Notes under the pieces: generated by a model | Told to the model about the DNA's origin: nothing | Databases searched by the model: none | What the model saw: the letters and a program-made list of their open reading frames with translations, nothing else | Program-made: the position numbers and the translations under genes | Shown: positions 8,633-17,670 of the stretch, piece after piece | Layout: each line of letters opens with the position of its first letter | Position numbering within the stretch: the stretch's first letter is position 1 | Origin: DASZQY01 sp963843565 | GTDB lineage: Bacteria; Pseudomonadota; Alphaproteobacteria; Rhizobiales; Kaistiaceae | Reading direction: 5' to 3' | Assembly: GCA_963843565.1 (NCBI GenBank) | Contig: CAWJKY010000003.1 | Span: forward strand, 806,001 to 870,000 | Length of the DNA stretch: 64,000 nucleotides

Positions 8633-10408
8633 TCACCGCATTTCCTGCGGTGCGCTAACGCCGAGAATAGCCAATCCCGACGACAAAACCAGTTGCAAGG
8701 CGTGGACAAGGGCCAACCGTGCTGCCGTTGTTTCGGTATCGGCCGGGTTGATAAAGCGCAATTGCGGCAACTCCTTGCCCCGGTTCCAATGGCCGTGAAA
8801 TGCCGACGCCAGATCGTGCAGATAGAAGGCAATCCGGTGCGGTTCGTGGGCTTCGGCGGCCGCCTCGATAATCCGTGGAAACTCCGCGAGGCGGCGAATT
8901 AAGGCAAGCTCGCCCTCATCGTTAAGCCGATCCAGCGGCGCAGATTCGCCCGGCCGGTCGGCGCTGCCCATCTCCGCCAGCGCCTGGCGGAAGACCGACG
9001 CGGTGCGGGCGTGGGCGTATTGGACGTAGAAGACCGGGTTGTCCTTCGACTGCTCGGTGACCTTGTCGAAATCGAAGTCGAGCGGTGCGTCGTTCTTGCG
9101 GAACAGCATCATGAAGCGGATCGGGTCGCGGCCGACCTCCTCGACCACATCGCGCAGGGTGATGAACTCGCCGGCGCGCTTCGACATCTTGACCGGTTCG
9201 CCGCCCCTCAAGAGCCGCACCAGCTGGCAAATCTTGACGTCGATGGTCGCCTTGCCGCCGCTCACCGCCGTCACCGCCGCCTTCAGCCGCTTGATGTAGC
9301 CGGAATGGTCGGCGCCGAGCACGATGATCATGTTGGCGAAGCCGCGCCGGTAGAGCTCCCAGTGATAGGCGACGTCCGGCGTGATGTAGGTCGGCGTGCC
9401 GTCCGACTTCAGGATCGGACGGTCGGCGTCGTCGCCGAACGAGGTGGTCCGGAAGAGCAGCAGCTCCTGCGGCTCCCAGTCGTCGTCGGCCTGCCCCTTC
9501 GGCGGCGGCAGCGTGCCGCGATAGACGAGCTTCTGCTCCTCGAGGAAGGCAATCGCCTCGTCGATCTTGGTGCGACCGGAAGCGTCGGGCTCGTAAAGCG
9601 CGCGCTCCGAAGAGAACACCTCGTGGGCAACGCCAAGCAGCGCGAGGTCGTTGCGGATCAGCGCCATCATCGCTTCGACCGCTTCGCCGCGCACGATCGG
9701 AAGCCACTCCGCCTCGCTCATGTCGCGAAGCGTGGCGCCGTACTTCGCGGCCAGCGCCGCGCCGACCGGCTTCAGGTAGTCGCCCGGGTAGAGTCCGTCT
9801 GGGATCGCACCGATGTCCTCGCCGAGCGCCTCGCGGTAGCGCAGATACACCGAACGGGCGAGCACATCGACCTGGGCGCCGGCATCGTTGATGTAGTACT
9901 CGCGCGTGACGTCGTAGCCGGCGAAGGCCAGCAGCGAGGCGAGCGCGTCGCCGAACACGGCGCCGCGCGTGTGACCGACGTGCATGGGGCCGGTCGGATT
10001 GGCTGAAACATACTCGACGTTGATGCGCTCGCCGCCGCCGAGGGTGCTGCGGCCGTAGGCGTCGCCGGCCGCGATGAGCGCGGCGAGAACCGCGTGCCAC
10101 GCCGATGGCTTGAGACGCAGGTTGATGAAGCCCGGCCCGGCGATTTCGACGGCCGCCACGTCAGGGTCGTCGCGCAGCACAACCGCTATCGCCTCAGCGA
10201 GCTTGCGGGGGTTGTGGCTCAGCGGCTTGGCCAGAATCAGCGCGGCGTTGGTCGACAGATCGCCGTGGCCGGAATCGCGTGGCGGCTCGACCACGATCCG
10301 CCGAAAGAGAGATTCAACGTCGTCCGTGCCGACGGGATCGCCCCCCGCGGCTAGGACACCCTCGGCTGCGGCGCGGATACGCACCGCGAAGTCATTGAAA
10401 ATGTTCAT
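8633..10408 (-). CDS. argS: Arginyl-tRNA synthetase
   Basis: This class I synthetase charges tRNA-Arg. The product is 591 residues from the ATG at 10408 (MNIFNDFAVRIR); the frame is open a little further upstream but without family-like sequence. The Arg-tRNA N-terminal domain (about residues 1-110) is followed by the catalytic core with SANPTGPMHVGHTRG (the HIGH-type motif, here HVGH), EYYINDAGAQ, and VKMSKRAGEF (KMSKS-type). The DALR anticodon-binding domain closes the protein, ending LGVSAPQEM. It is preceded by a divergent 195-base intergenic region shared with the FIST gene. Confidence 0.97.
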   Translation of the reverse strand: MNIFNDFAVRIRAAAEGVLAAGGDPVGTDDVESLFRRIVVEPPRDSGHGDLSTNAALILAKPLSHNPRKLAEAIAVVLRDDPDVAAVEIAGPGFINLRLKPSAWHAVLAALIAAGDAYGRSTLGGGERINVEYVSANPTGPMHVGHTRGAVFGDALASLLAFAGYDVTREYYINDAGAQVDVLARSVYLRYREALGEDIGAIPDGLYPGDYLKPVGAALAAKYGATLRDMSEAEWLPIVRGEAVEAMMALIRNDLALLGVAHEVFSSERALYEPDASGRTKIDEAIAFLEEQKLVYRGTLPPPKGQADDDWEPQELLLFRTTSFGDDADRPILKSDGTPTYITPDVAYHWELYRRGFANMIIVLGADHSGYIKRLKAAVTAVSGGKATIDVKICQLVRLLRGGEPVKMSKRAGEFITLRDVVEEVGRDPIRFMMLFRKNDAPLDFDFDKVTEQSKDNPVFYVQYAHARTASVFRQALAEMGSADRPGESAPLDRLNDEGELALIRRLAEFPRIIEAAAEAHEPHRIAFYLHDLASAFHGHWNRGKELPQLRFINPADTETTAARLALVHALQLVLSSGLAILGVSAPQEMR

Positions 10409-10603
10409 AGGTTCTGGATGTCGAGTCCGCCGGCCGGTGCGGCGTAACCCAATTCGCAAGAGGCGTCAAATCCGCTCGCCGCGATCCGCACTTGTCCGAA
10501 ATCTGCGAGAATTCCCAAGGGTTTGTCCTCGACCGCTAACACCTTGTTCACGGGCTTTGGTCTAATTGTCGCATGTTCCGGCACTCGCCGGCGGAGCGAA
10601 GCC

Positions 10604-11776
10604 ATGCGTGCGCGCCTCCTTTCGTGGCAAGACCAGACGGGCTGGTGCGGAGATGGGGCCGACGGTGGCGATGCGCAGGCAGTCCTCTACTTCGGCGCCC
10701 GCGACAGTCTCATGTCCGGCAAATGCTACGGCGATCTGCGCGCGGCATTTGCGCATGCGCACCTGCTCGGGTGCAGCACCGGCGGCCAGATTTACCGCGA
10801 TGAAGTCGTCGACGACGAGGTAACCGCGGTGGCGCTCTCCTTCGATGCGACCGAGGTGCGGCTGGCATCGGCCGAGGCGGAATCGTCTCACGCGGCGAAC
10901 GTCAGTAGCTCCTGGCAAGCGGGCATCAACCTCGGCAAGAAGCTCAGCGCCCCCGATCTCGCCGGCATCTTCATTCTCTCCGACGGTCTCCACGTCAACG
11001 GCAGCGCACTCGTCGACGGGATCGGCAGCGTCGTCGGCCCATCTGTTCCGCTGATCGGAGGACTGGCCGGCGATGGCGAGCGGTTCGAGATGACACTGGT
11101 CGGGGCCGACGGCGCGCCGCGCGAACGCCTCATCGCGGCGCTTGGTTTCTACGGTCCGGCGATCCACATCGGCTATGGCAGCGCCGGCGGCTGGGACCGC
11201 TTCGGGCCGCGCCGGCGCGTCACCCGGTCCGACGGGAACGTGCTCTACACGCTCGACGACGAACCGGCGCTCGATCTCTATGAGCGCTACCTCGGCGACG
11301 AGGCCGAAGGCCTGCCGGGAACCGCCCTCTATTTTCCGCTGCGCGTATTCGAACCCGGCCGTCCGGAACGCGACATGGTCCGCACCGTGCTGTCGGTCGA
11401 CCGGGCGGCGCGCACGATGACGTTCGCCGGTGATGTGCCGCAAGGCTGGGTGACCCAGCTCATGCGCGGCAACTTCGACCGGCTCGCCGAAGGCGCCGGC
11501 GAGGCGGGGCGGCTGGCCCACAACGGCGCCAGCGCGTCGCCCGGCGACAAGCTTGCCATCCTGGTAAGCTGCATCGGCCGGCGCATGCTCATGGGGCAGA
11601 ACACGCTCGACGAGGTCGAGGCGGCCGGCGCCGGCCTTGCCGACGTCGACAAGCGGATCGGCTTCTACTCCTACGGCGAAATCTCGCCGCACCGTGCCAG
11701 CGGTTGCGCCCAGCTCCACAACCAGACCATGACCATCGCCACGCTCTGCGAGGCAGCGGAGGGCCCCGGTGCATAG
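10604..11776 (+). CDS. FIST domain sensory protein
   Basis: FIST domains (FIST-N then FIST-C) are predicted small-ligand sensors found next to or fused to signalling outputs. The 390-residue product starts at the ATG at 10604 behind a GGAG ribosome site. Family features are LLGCSTGGQIYRDEV, VPLIGGLAGDGERFE, a Gly-rich GYGSAGGWDRFGP and the C-terminal GFYSYGEISPH. No signal peptide or membrane helix is visible, so it is probably cytoplasmic. Its last eight bases overlap the start of the PAS-GGDEF-EAL gene, so the two are very likely co-translated and FIST probably informs that enzyme. The ligand is unknown. Confidence 0.9.
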   Translation: MRARLLSWQDQTGWCGDGADGGDAQAVLYFGARDSLMSGKCYGDLRAAFAHAHLLGCSTGGQIYRDEVVDDEVTAVALSFDATEVRLASAEAESSHAANVSSSWQAGINLGKKLSAPDLAGIFILSDGLHVNGSALVDGIGSVVGPSVPLIGGLAGDGERFEMTLVGADGAPRERLIAALGFYGPAIHIGYGSAGGWDRFGPRRRVTRSDGNVLYTLDDEPALDLYERYLGDEAEGLPGTALYFPLRVFEPGRPERDMVRTVLSVDRAARTMTFAGDVPQGWVTQLMRGNFDRLAEGAGEAGRLAHNGASASPGDKLAILVSCIGRRMLMGQNTLDEVEAAGAGLADVDKRIGFYSYGEISPHRASGCAQLHNQTMTIATLCEAAEGPGA

Positions 11777-13682
11777 GCTCTTCGCTCGCCAGCTCGCCAA
11801 GGCCCGGCAGCCAGATGGCACCGTCGATCTCGACCGACTTTCCGAGCTAGTCGTGGAAGCCTACGAGGCGGCCGTTCGCGACCGTCGCCGGACGGACCGC
11901 TCCATCGGGCTGATGATCGACGAGATCGACCAGATGAACGCGCGTCTCGAGCTGATCGCGGCCGAACGCAGCGTGAAGCTCCGGGTGCGCGAGCACGAGC
12001 TGGAGGCGCAGAACCTGCGCTTCGACGCGGCGATCAACAACATGTCGCAAGGGCTGTTGATGTTCGACGCGAACAACCGTCTGGTCATCTGCAATCGCAC
12101 CTATCGCGAGATGTACAATCTCGACGAGGACGACGTGCGGCCGGGTAGAAGCCTGTTCGAGGTCGTGGCGATCCAGGTCGCGAACCACACCCTGGTCGGC
12201 GACCCGTCGGAGCTCAGCGAGAACGTCCTCGCCGCGGTGTCGGGCAAACGTTCGGCGAACTGGATCAATACGCTGCCCGACGGGCGAACCATCTCGGTGC
12301 GCTTGCACTCGATCGCCGACGGCGGCTGGGTCACAACCCACGACGACGTGACGGAGCGCCGCGAAGCGGAGCGGCGCATCGCCCACATGGCGCGCCACGA
12401 CGCCCTCACCGACCTGCCCAACCGCACGGCAGTTCACGAACACCTCACCAGCCGTATCGCGGAATGCAAACCGGGCGAACATCTGGCGGTGCTCTTTCTC
12501 GATATCGATCAGTTCAAGGGCATCAACGACACGCTTGGCCACGCCATTGGCGACGATCTGCTGAAGGCGGTGTCGCAGCGGCTCAGAAACGCCATCGCCG
12601 GCAAGGACACGCTTGCCCGTGTCGGCGGCGACGAGTTCGCAATCGTCGAGACGAACCTGAAGCGGGGCGCCGCTGAGGCGGCCGTTCTGGCGGCGCGGCT
12701 GTGCGAAACGGTGCGCGTTCCGTTCCGCCTTCAGGAACAGGACGCCACCGTCGACGTCACCATCGGCATCGCCATCTATCCGGACGACGGCCGCGAGGCA
12801 GGCGAGCTTCTCAAGAACGCCGACATCGCGCTCGACCGTGCCAAGGCGACGAGCCGCGGGGCTTTCCGCTTCTTCGAGCCGGAAATGGACGCGCGCATGA
12901 AGGCGCGCCGCAGCCTCGAGGCGTCGCTGCGCAATGCGCTTTCGGCCGGCGAGTTCAGCGTTCTCTATCAGCCGGCGGTCGACCTCGCCGATGGCCGCAT
13001 CACGACCTGCGAGGCGCTGGTGCGCTGGATACCGCCCGACCGGCCGGAGATCGGCCCGGCCGAATTCATTCCCGTCATCGAGGAGATGGGCCTGATCGGC
13101 GGGCTTGGCGAGTGGGTGCTGCGTCAGGCGTGCGCCGACGCGCGCAACTGGCCGCATGAGGTGCGCGTCGCGGTCAACCTGTCGCCCACCCAGCTGACCA
13201 ATCCGCGCTTCGTTCCGACTGTCGTCAACGCGCTTGCGTCCGCGGGCCTGCCGGCCTCGCGCCTCGAAGTCGAGATCACCGAATCCGTCCTCATGCAGAA
13301 CACCGAAGCCAATCTTTCGGCGCTCCACCACCTGCATGCGCTCGGCGTGCATATCGCCATGGACGATTTCGGCACCGGCTATTCGTCGCTGTCGGCGCTG
13401 CGCTCGTTCCCCTTCGACAAGATCAAGATCGACGGCAGCTTTGTCGCCGGCCTGCCGGGCGGCGAGGATGCGATCGCGATCGTGCGCGCCGTTTCCAGTC
13501 TGGCGCGCAGCCTGAACATGACGACCACGGCGGAGGGTGTCGAAACGTCCGCCCAGATGGACCAGGTCCGCCGGCTCGGCTGCACCGAGATGCAGGGCTT
13601 CTACTTCAGCCGCCCACGCCCCGCCGAACACATCGACCGGCTCCTCGGTCTGGAGCCCATGCGCCAGGTCAAGTCGGCCTGA
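11769..13682 (+). CDS. PAS-GGDEF-EAL cyclic-di-GMP enzyme
   Basis: The 637-residue product reads from a GTG at 11769 inside the FIST gene. Order: an N-terminal helical/coiled-coil region (residues 1-85), a PAS_7-type domain (about 85-200, with MSQGLLMFDANNRLVICN), a diguanylate cyclase domain with an intact RVGGDEFA motif (about 286-292), and an EAL phosphodiesterase domain with CEALVRW (about 414), NLSPTQL, ITESVL and DDFGTGYSSL. Both catalytic motifs look intact, so either or both activities are possible. There is no membrane helix, so sensing is cytoplasmic and may involve the overlapping FIST gene. The 3' end overlaps the convergent dgt gene by 14 bases. Confidence 0.93.
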   Translation: MHRLFARQLAKARQPDGTVDLDRLSELVVEAYEAAVRDRRRTDRSIGLMIDEIDQMNARLELIAAERSVKLRVREHELEAQNLRFDAAINNMSQGLLMFDANNRLVICNRTYREMYNLDEDDVRPGRSLFEVVAIQVANHTLVGDPSELSENVLAAVSGKRSANWINTLPDGRTISVRLHSIADGGWVTTHDDVTERREAERRIAHMARHDALTDLPNRTAVHEHLTSRIAECKPGEHLAVLFLDIDQFKGINDTLGHAIGDDLLKAVSQRLRNAIAGKDTLARVGGDEFAIVETNLKRGAAEAAVLAARLCETVRVPFRLQEQDATVDVTIGIAIYPDDGREAGELLKNADIALDRAKATSRGAFRFFEPEMDARMKARRSLEASLRNALSAGEFSVLYQPAVDLADGRITTCEALVRWIPPDRPEIGPAEFIPVIEEMGLIGGLGEWVLRQACADARNWPHEVRVAVNLSPTQLTNPRFVPTVVNALASAGLPASRLEVEITESVLMQNTEANLSALHHLHALGVHIAMDDFGTGYSSLSALRSFPFDKIKIDGSFVAGLPGGEDAIAIVRAVSSLARSLNMTTTAEGVETSAQMDQVRRLGCTEMQGFYFSRPRPAEHIDRLLGLEPMRQVKSA

Positions 13683-14835
13683 GCGGAGAATCGAGGCGGA
13701 GCTCGGCCGGCCCGCCGAAGAAGCGCTGGTGCTCGAGCAGCGCGTAGCGGTCGGTCATGCCAGCCAGAAAATCCGCGATCGTGCGGGTGCGGTCGCCGCC
13801 GCCCGGCGGGCGCCAGGCTTCCGGCAGCGCCGCTGGGTCGTCGCGATAGTGGCGGAAGAGCCGCGCCACCACGTCTTCCGCCCGCTCCATGACGCGCATC
13901 ACCGCGACGTTGCGATAGACGTCGGCGAGAAGCTTCGCCTTGATGGCGCGGTCGGCGGCGGCAACCTCGGGCGAGAAGCCGATGACGGTGCGCCCGGCGG
14001 TGCGGATCGCGTCGGCGCTCTGCGGCGCCAGCGCCGCCAGCCGCCTGCGGCTTTCGGTGATCACGTCCTCGACCAGGACCGTGATCAGCCGGCGGACCAG
14101 TTCGGCGCGGGTGCGCTCCTCGGAAAGTCCCGGGTAGGCGGCGTGGATCGCCTTGAGGATGTCGCCGACGAGCGCCACATCGGCGAGGCTGTCGAGCGTC
14201 AGGAGGCCAGCGCGCAGACCGTCGTCGATGTCGTGGGTGTCGTAGGCGATGTCGTCGGCGATCGCGGCGGCCTGCGCCTCGGCGCCGGCGTGGGTGGAGA
14301 GCATCAGGTCGTGGCGCGCGTTGTATTCGGCGATGGCGAAGGCGTGGGGCGGCGCCAGCGGCCCGTTGTGCTTGGCGATCCCTTCCAGCGTTTCCCAGGT
14401 CAGGTTGAGTCCGTCGTAAAGCGGATAGCGCCGCTCCAGCGAGGTGACGACGCGCAGGCTCTGGGCGTTGTGGTCGAAGCCGCCGTGGTCGGTCATGGCG
14501 GCGGCAAGCGCCCGCTCGCCGGCGTGGCCGAACGGTGGATGGCCAAGGTCGTGGGCGAGCGCCAGCGCTTCGGCGAGGTCCTCGTCGAGGCCGAGGGAGC
14601 GGGCGAGCGCCCGGGCGATCTGGGAGACCTCAATGGTGTGGGTGAGGCGCGTGCGGAAGTGATCGCCCTCGTCAAAGAGGAAGACTTGGGTCTTCTCCTT
14701 GAGCCGGCGAAACGCTGTCGAGTGGATCACCCGATCGCGGTCGCGCTGGAACTCGGTGCGCGTCGGGCTGGGCTCGACGGGATAGAGCCGGCCCCGGCTT
14801 TCGGTCGCATCGGCGGCGTAGGAAGCGTGGCTCAT
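13669..14835 (-). CDS. dgt: Deoxyguanosinetriphosphate triphosphohydrolase-like protein
   Basis: Dgt-like HD-domain enzymes hydrolyse dNTPs to deoxynucleosides and tripolyphosphate. The 388-residue product, read from MSHASYAADA at 14835, shows the family's RDRDRVIHSTAFRRLKEKTQV, the metal-binding RTRLTHTIEV and AHDLGHPPFGHAGE HD motifs, and IADDIAYDTHDIDDG. The open frame extends to 15000, but the added residues are Arg/Ala-rich and unlike the family. It is divergent from erpA, a linkage widely kept in Alphaproteobacteria, and convergent with the GGDEF-EAL gene. Confidence 0.95.
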   Translation of the reverse strand: MSHASYAADATESRGRLYPVEPSPTRTEFQRDRDRVIHSTAFRRLKEKTQVFLFDEGDHFRTRLTHTIEVSQIARALARSLGLDEDLAEALALAHDLGHPPFGHAGERALAAAMTDHGGFDHNAQSLRVVTSLERRYPLYDGLNLTWETLEGIAKHNGPLAPPHAFAIAEYNARHDLMLSTHAGAEAQAAAIADDIAYDTHDIDDGLRAGLLTLDSLADVALVGDILKAIHAAYPGLSEERTRAELVRRLITVLVEDVITESRRRLAALAPQSADAIRTAGRTVIGFSPEVAAADRAIKAKLLADVYRNVAVMRVMERAEDVVARLFRHYRDDPAALPEAWRPPGGGDRTRTIADFLAGMTDRYALLEHQRFFGGPAELRLDSPLRPT

Positions 14836-14993
14836 GGTCGCTTGCCCCAAGCCGAACGGCCCCGCCCGCCGGCGCCCCCGAGTCGCGCCGGCGCGGTGCC
14901 TGCCCGCCCCATGCTGCGCCGCACAATGCGATCGGAGAGGCGCTGCCCGCCGCGGAAAACCGGCTGCGGCAGTGCAACAAGCGGGCCGCGGCA

Positions 14994-15042
14994 TTGACAC
15001 ATTCCGGGCCCCCTCCTAACTATTCCCCTAGTAAGTCCTAGG
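14994..15042 (+). promoter_or_regulatory. Candidate erpA promoter with adjacent dyad
   Basis: A perfect -35 hexamer TTGACA (14994-14999) is followed after 17 bases by TAACTA (15017-15022), a weak -10 match, 50 bases before the erpA ATG. Immediately downstream is the inverted repeat CCTAG-taagtc-CTAGG (15027-15042), where a repressor would block the start of transcription. Such a site before an iron-sulfur carrier gene could serve an IscR- or RirA-like regulator, but the sequence alone does not name the protein. Confidence 0.45.
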
Positions 15043-15072
15043 TAAAACAACGGTTTTTGGACCTCGCCGATC

Positions 15073-15414
15073 ATGCCGGACGCAGTAACGACCAATGTGA
15101 CGGTGTCGGAACGGGCGGCAAAACGGATTCGGCGGATCCTTTCCTCTGAGCCCGACGGAACGGTGCTGCGCATCAGCGTGTCGGGCGGTGGCTGCTCCGG
15201 CTTCCAGTATGGCTTTGACCTTGAGAAGACGCGCGCACCAGACGATCTGGTGGTGGAGCGCGACGGCGCGGTTGTTGTCATCGATCCGGTCTCGCTCCCT
15301 TACATGAGCGGCTCGGAAGTCGACTTCGTCGACGATCTCATCGGCCAGTCGTTTCAGATTCATAACCCGAACGCTACAGCGTCGTGCGGGTGCGGCACGA
15401 GTTTCTCGATCTGA
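15073..15414 (+). CDS. erpA: A-type iron-sulfur carrier protein ErpA
   Basis: This 113-residue HesB/IscA-family protein carries and inserts Fe-S clusters into target enzymes. The three conserved cysteines are present: GGGCSGFQYGF near residue 40 and SCGCGTSF at the C-terminus. It shares position (beside dgt) and sequence style with alphaproteobacterial ErpA rather than SufA; a separate SufA-type gene lies in the SUF operon at 38 kb. The ATG at 15073 follows the promoter and dyad at 14994-15042. A glyoxalase-fold gene follows 25 bases downstream and may be co-transcribed. Confidence 0.93.
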   Translation: MPDAVTTNVTVSERAAKRIRRILSSEPDGTVLRISVSGGGCSGFQYGFDLEKTRAPDDLVVERDGAVVVIDPVSLPYMSGSEVDFVDDLIGQSFQIHNPNATASCGCGTSFSI

Positions 15415-15439
15415 TCCTTCCAACGCGCTTGGGGGACCC

Positions 15440-16072
15440 ATGGCGGCGGTAAAAGGCAAGACGAAGAAGAAGCCACCGGCGAAACCTGCGCCGGCGAAGG
15501 CGCGCAAGCGTGCGGCGCCGGCTCGCCCGGCCGCCAAGCGACCCGCCCGTCCGGCCGCCAAGCGCACCACTGCGCGTCCCGCCACCAAGCCCCCGGCCGG
15601 GCGCCCGGTTGCCGAGGCCGCCGCCGCGCCGGTCAGCAAGACCGTCTTCAAGACCGCGCAGCCGTCGGTTCGGCCGCGCCCGCTGTCGCCCACCGACTTC
15701 ACGCTCGACAAGCTTCACCAGGTAGCGCTGACCGCAACCAATCTCGACACGGCCGTCGAGTTCTATCGCGATATTCTCGGGCTGAAGTTCGTCGCCCGGT
15801 TCGATCCGCCGGGGCTCGCCTTCTTCAACCTCGGCGGCGGGCTGCGTCTGCTGCTGTCGGCCACCGCCTCGCAGGCGGCGCTCTACTTCGCCGTGAACAA
15901 CGTCGATATCGCGGTGCGCGAACTGAAGAAGCGCGGCGTCGCTTTCCTTGGCGCGCCGGTCATGATCCACCGCGACGACGACGGCAACTTCGGCAGGAAG
16001 GGCAACGAAGAGTGGATGGCCTTCTTCCGCGATCCGAGCGGCAACCTCCTCGGCCTCGTCGAGAAGCGCTGA
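15440..16072 (+). CDS. VOC (glyoxalase-fold) protein with histone H1-like N-terminal tail
   Basis: Residues 1-85 are a low-complexity Lys/Ala/Pro/Arg tail with AAKRPA-type repeats resembling histone H1 and HU tails. The remainder (about 88-210) is one vicinal oxygen chelate domain: LHQVALTATNLDTAVEFYRDILGL, then LAFFNLGGGLRLLL, and a closing FFRDPSGNLLGLVEK. VOC domains use a His/Glu set to bind a divalent metal; His (LHQV) and Glu (LVEK) candidates are visible. Substrate is unknown. The basic tail could bind nucleic acid or simply be a disordered extension. It follows erpA by 25 bases and ends before the convergent amn. Confidence 0.85.
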   Translation: MAAVKGKTKKKPPAKPAPAKARKRAAPARPAAKRPARPAAKRTTARPATKPPAGRPVAEAAAAPVSKTVFKTAQPSVRPRPLSPTDFTLDKLHQVALTATNLDTAVEFYRDILGLKFVARFDPPGLAFFNLGGGLRLLLSATASQAALYFAVNNVDIAVRELKKRGVAFLGAPVMIHRDDDGNFGRKGNEEWMAFFRDPSGNLLGLVEKR

Positions 16073-16097
16073 GCGCTTCACGCGCCGCCGTCGCCCC

Positions 16098-17585
16098 TTA
16101 CTGAAACGCCGACTCCTGGAAGGTGCGCAGCTTGCGCGAATGGAGCCGTTCCGGCGCCATGGCGCGCAGCTTCTCCATCGCCCGGATACCGATGTCGAGG
16201 TGCTGGTCGACCTGCCGCCGGTAGAAGTCCGACGCCATGCCCGGCAGCTTCAGTTCGCCGTGCAGCGGCCGGTCGGAGACGCACAGCAGCGTTCCGTAGG
16301 GCACGCGGAAGCGGAACCCGTTGGCGGCGATCGCCGCCGATTCCATGTCGAGGGCGACGGCGCGGGACTGTGACAGGCGGCGCACCTGCTCGCGCTGGTC
16401 GCGCAGTTCCCAGTTGCGGTCGTCGACGCTGGCGACCGTGCCGGTCCGCATGATGCTCTTCAGCTCGAAGCCTTCCAGGCCGGTGATCTCGGCGACCGCC
16501 TCCTCCAGCGCCACCTGCAATTCGGCGAGCGGCGGAATCGGAATCCACGTCGGCAGATCGGCGTCGAGCACGTGGTCCTCGCGCACGTAACCGTGGGCGA
16601 GCACGTAGTCGCCGAGCGCCTGGGTGTTTCTGAGGCCGGCGCAGTGGCCGAGCATCAGCCAGGCGTGCGGGCGCAGCACGGCGATGTGGTCGGTGATGGT
16701 CTTGGCGTTCGACGGGCCGATGCCGATGTTGACCATGGTCAGGCCAGCGCTGTCCGCCCGGGTCAGATGATAAGTGGGCATTTGCGGCTGGCGCGATGGC
16801 TGCTCGCCGGATTCGGGCGCTTTCTGACCGGCGAGCGTCACGACGTTGCCGGGCTCGACGAAGCTGGTGTAGCCGCCCTCGCCCGACGCGATCATGCGGC
16901 GCGCCTTCTCGCAGAAGCCGTCGACGTAGAACTGGTAGTTGGTGAAGATCACGAAGTTCTGGAAATGCTCCGCCTTGGTCGCGGTGTAGTGCGGCAGGCG
17001 ATGCAGCGAATAGTCGACGCGCGGCGCCGTGAACGGCGCCAGCGGCTCCGGCGCACCGGGCTCGGGAATGTAGGTCCCGTTGACGATCGAATCGTCCATG
17101 ACCGCGAGATCGGGCACGTCGAAGAGATCGCGCAGCGGCCGGTCGAGCCGGTTGGCGACGGCGCCCTCGACGTGCGCCCCGTCGACAAAGGCGAAATGCA
17201 GCGGGATCGGCACATTCGACGGACCGACTTCGACGGGGATGTCGTGATTGCGGATGAGCAGGCGGATCTGCTCGGTCAGGTAGCGGCGGAAGAGCTTCGG
17301 CTGAGTGATGGTGGAAGCGTAGACGCCGGGCCCGGCGACGTGCCCGTACGACAGGCGCGAATCGACGTTGGCGTAGGACGTCGTCTGGATACGAATTTCG
17401 GGATAGGTGGCGCGCACATGGCGCGCGATGCGCTTGCCCTTGAGCAGGGCGTCGAAGCGGTCGCGCAGGAAGGCGGTGTGGGTGTCGTAGATCAGTTCCA
17501 GCCGGGCGACGGCCGCTTCTGCGTTGTCAAAGGCCTCGAATGCGATCGGCTTTGGCCGATCGAACTGGTTTCCATTAGCTTTCAT
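16098..17585 (-). CDS. amn: AMP nucleosidase
   Basis: Amn hydrolyses AMP to adenine and ribose 5-phosphate, controlling adenylate pools. The 495-residue product from MKANGNQFD at 17585 is close to the E. coli length (about 484). It has the AMP-nucleosidase N-terminal domain (HVRATYPEIRIQTTSYANVDSR is split by charge as in the family) and a C-terminal nucleoside-phosphorylase fold with TMVNIGIGPSNAKT, LMLGHCAGL and ALDMESAAIAANGFR, the purine/ribose-binding motif. In its leader, bases 17596-17611 form a small hairpin (GCACC/GGTGC) that includes part of a possible ribosome site. Confidence 0.95.
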   Translation of the reverse strand: MKANGNQFDRPKPIAFEAFDNAEAAVARLELIYDTHTAFLRDRFDALLKGKRIARHVRATYPEIRIQTTSYANVDSRLSYGHVAGPGVYASTITQPKLFRRYLTEQIRLLIRNHDIPVEVGPSNVPIPLHFAFVDGAHVEGAVANRLDRPLRDLFDVPDLAVMDDSIVNGTYIPEPGAPEPLAPFTAPRVDYSLHRLPHYTATKAEHFQNFVIFTNYQFYVDGFCEKARRMIASGEGGYTSFVEPGNVVTLAGQKAPESGEQPSRQPQMPTYHLTRADSAGLTMVNIGIGPSNAKTITDHIAVLRPHAWLMLGHCAGLRNTQALGDYVLAHGYVREDHVLDADLPTWIPIPPLAELQVALEEAVAEITGLEGFELKSIMRTGTVASVDDRNWELRDQREQVRRLSQSRAVALDMESAAIAANGFRFRVPYGTLLCVSDRPLHGELKLPGMASDFYRRQVDQHLDIGIRAMEKLRAMAPERLHSRKLRTFQESAFQ

Positions 17586-17670
17586 GCGGGTTTTTGCACC
17601 TTTCAGGGTGCGCCGGAATGTGGGCTTCCACACCGCGCCGGTCAAGGCAATTGCCACGGACCCATGAAGG

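Noticed and set aside
10405..10605. 66-residue minus-strand open frame upstream of argS
   Set aside because: It runs through the divergent argS/FIST intergenic region and shows no recognisable pattern or clear ribosome site.
17596..17611. Hairpin in the amn leader as a terminator
   Set aside because: On the amn strand it is followed by A residues, not T residues, so it cannot be a Rho-independent terminator; a role in ribosome access is possible but weak.
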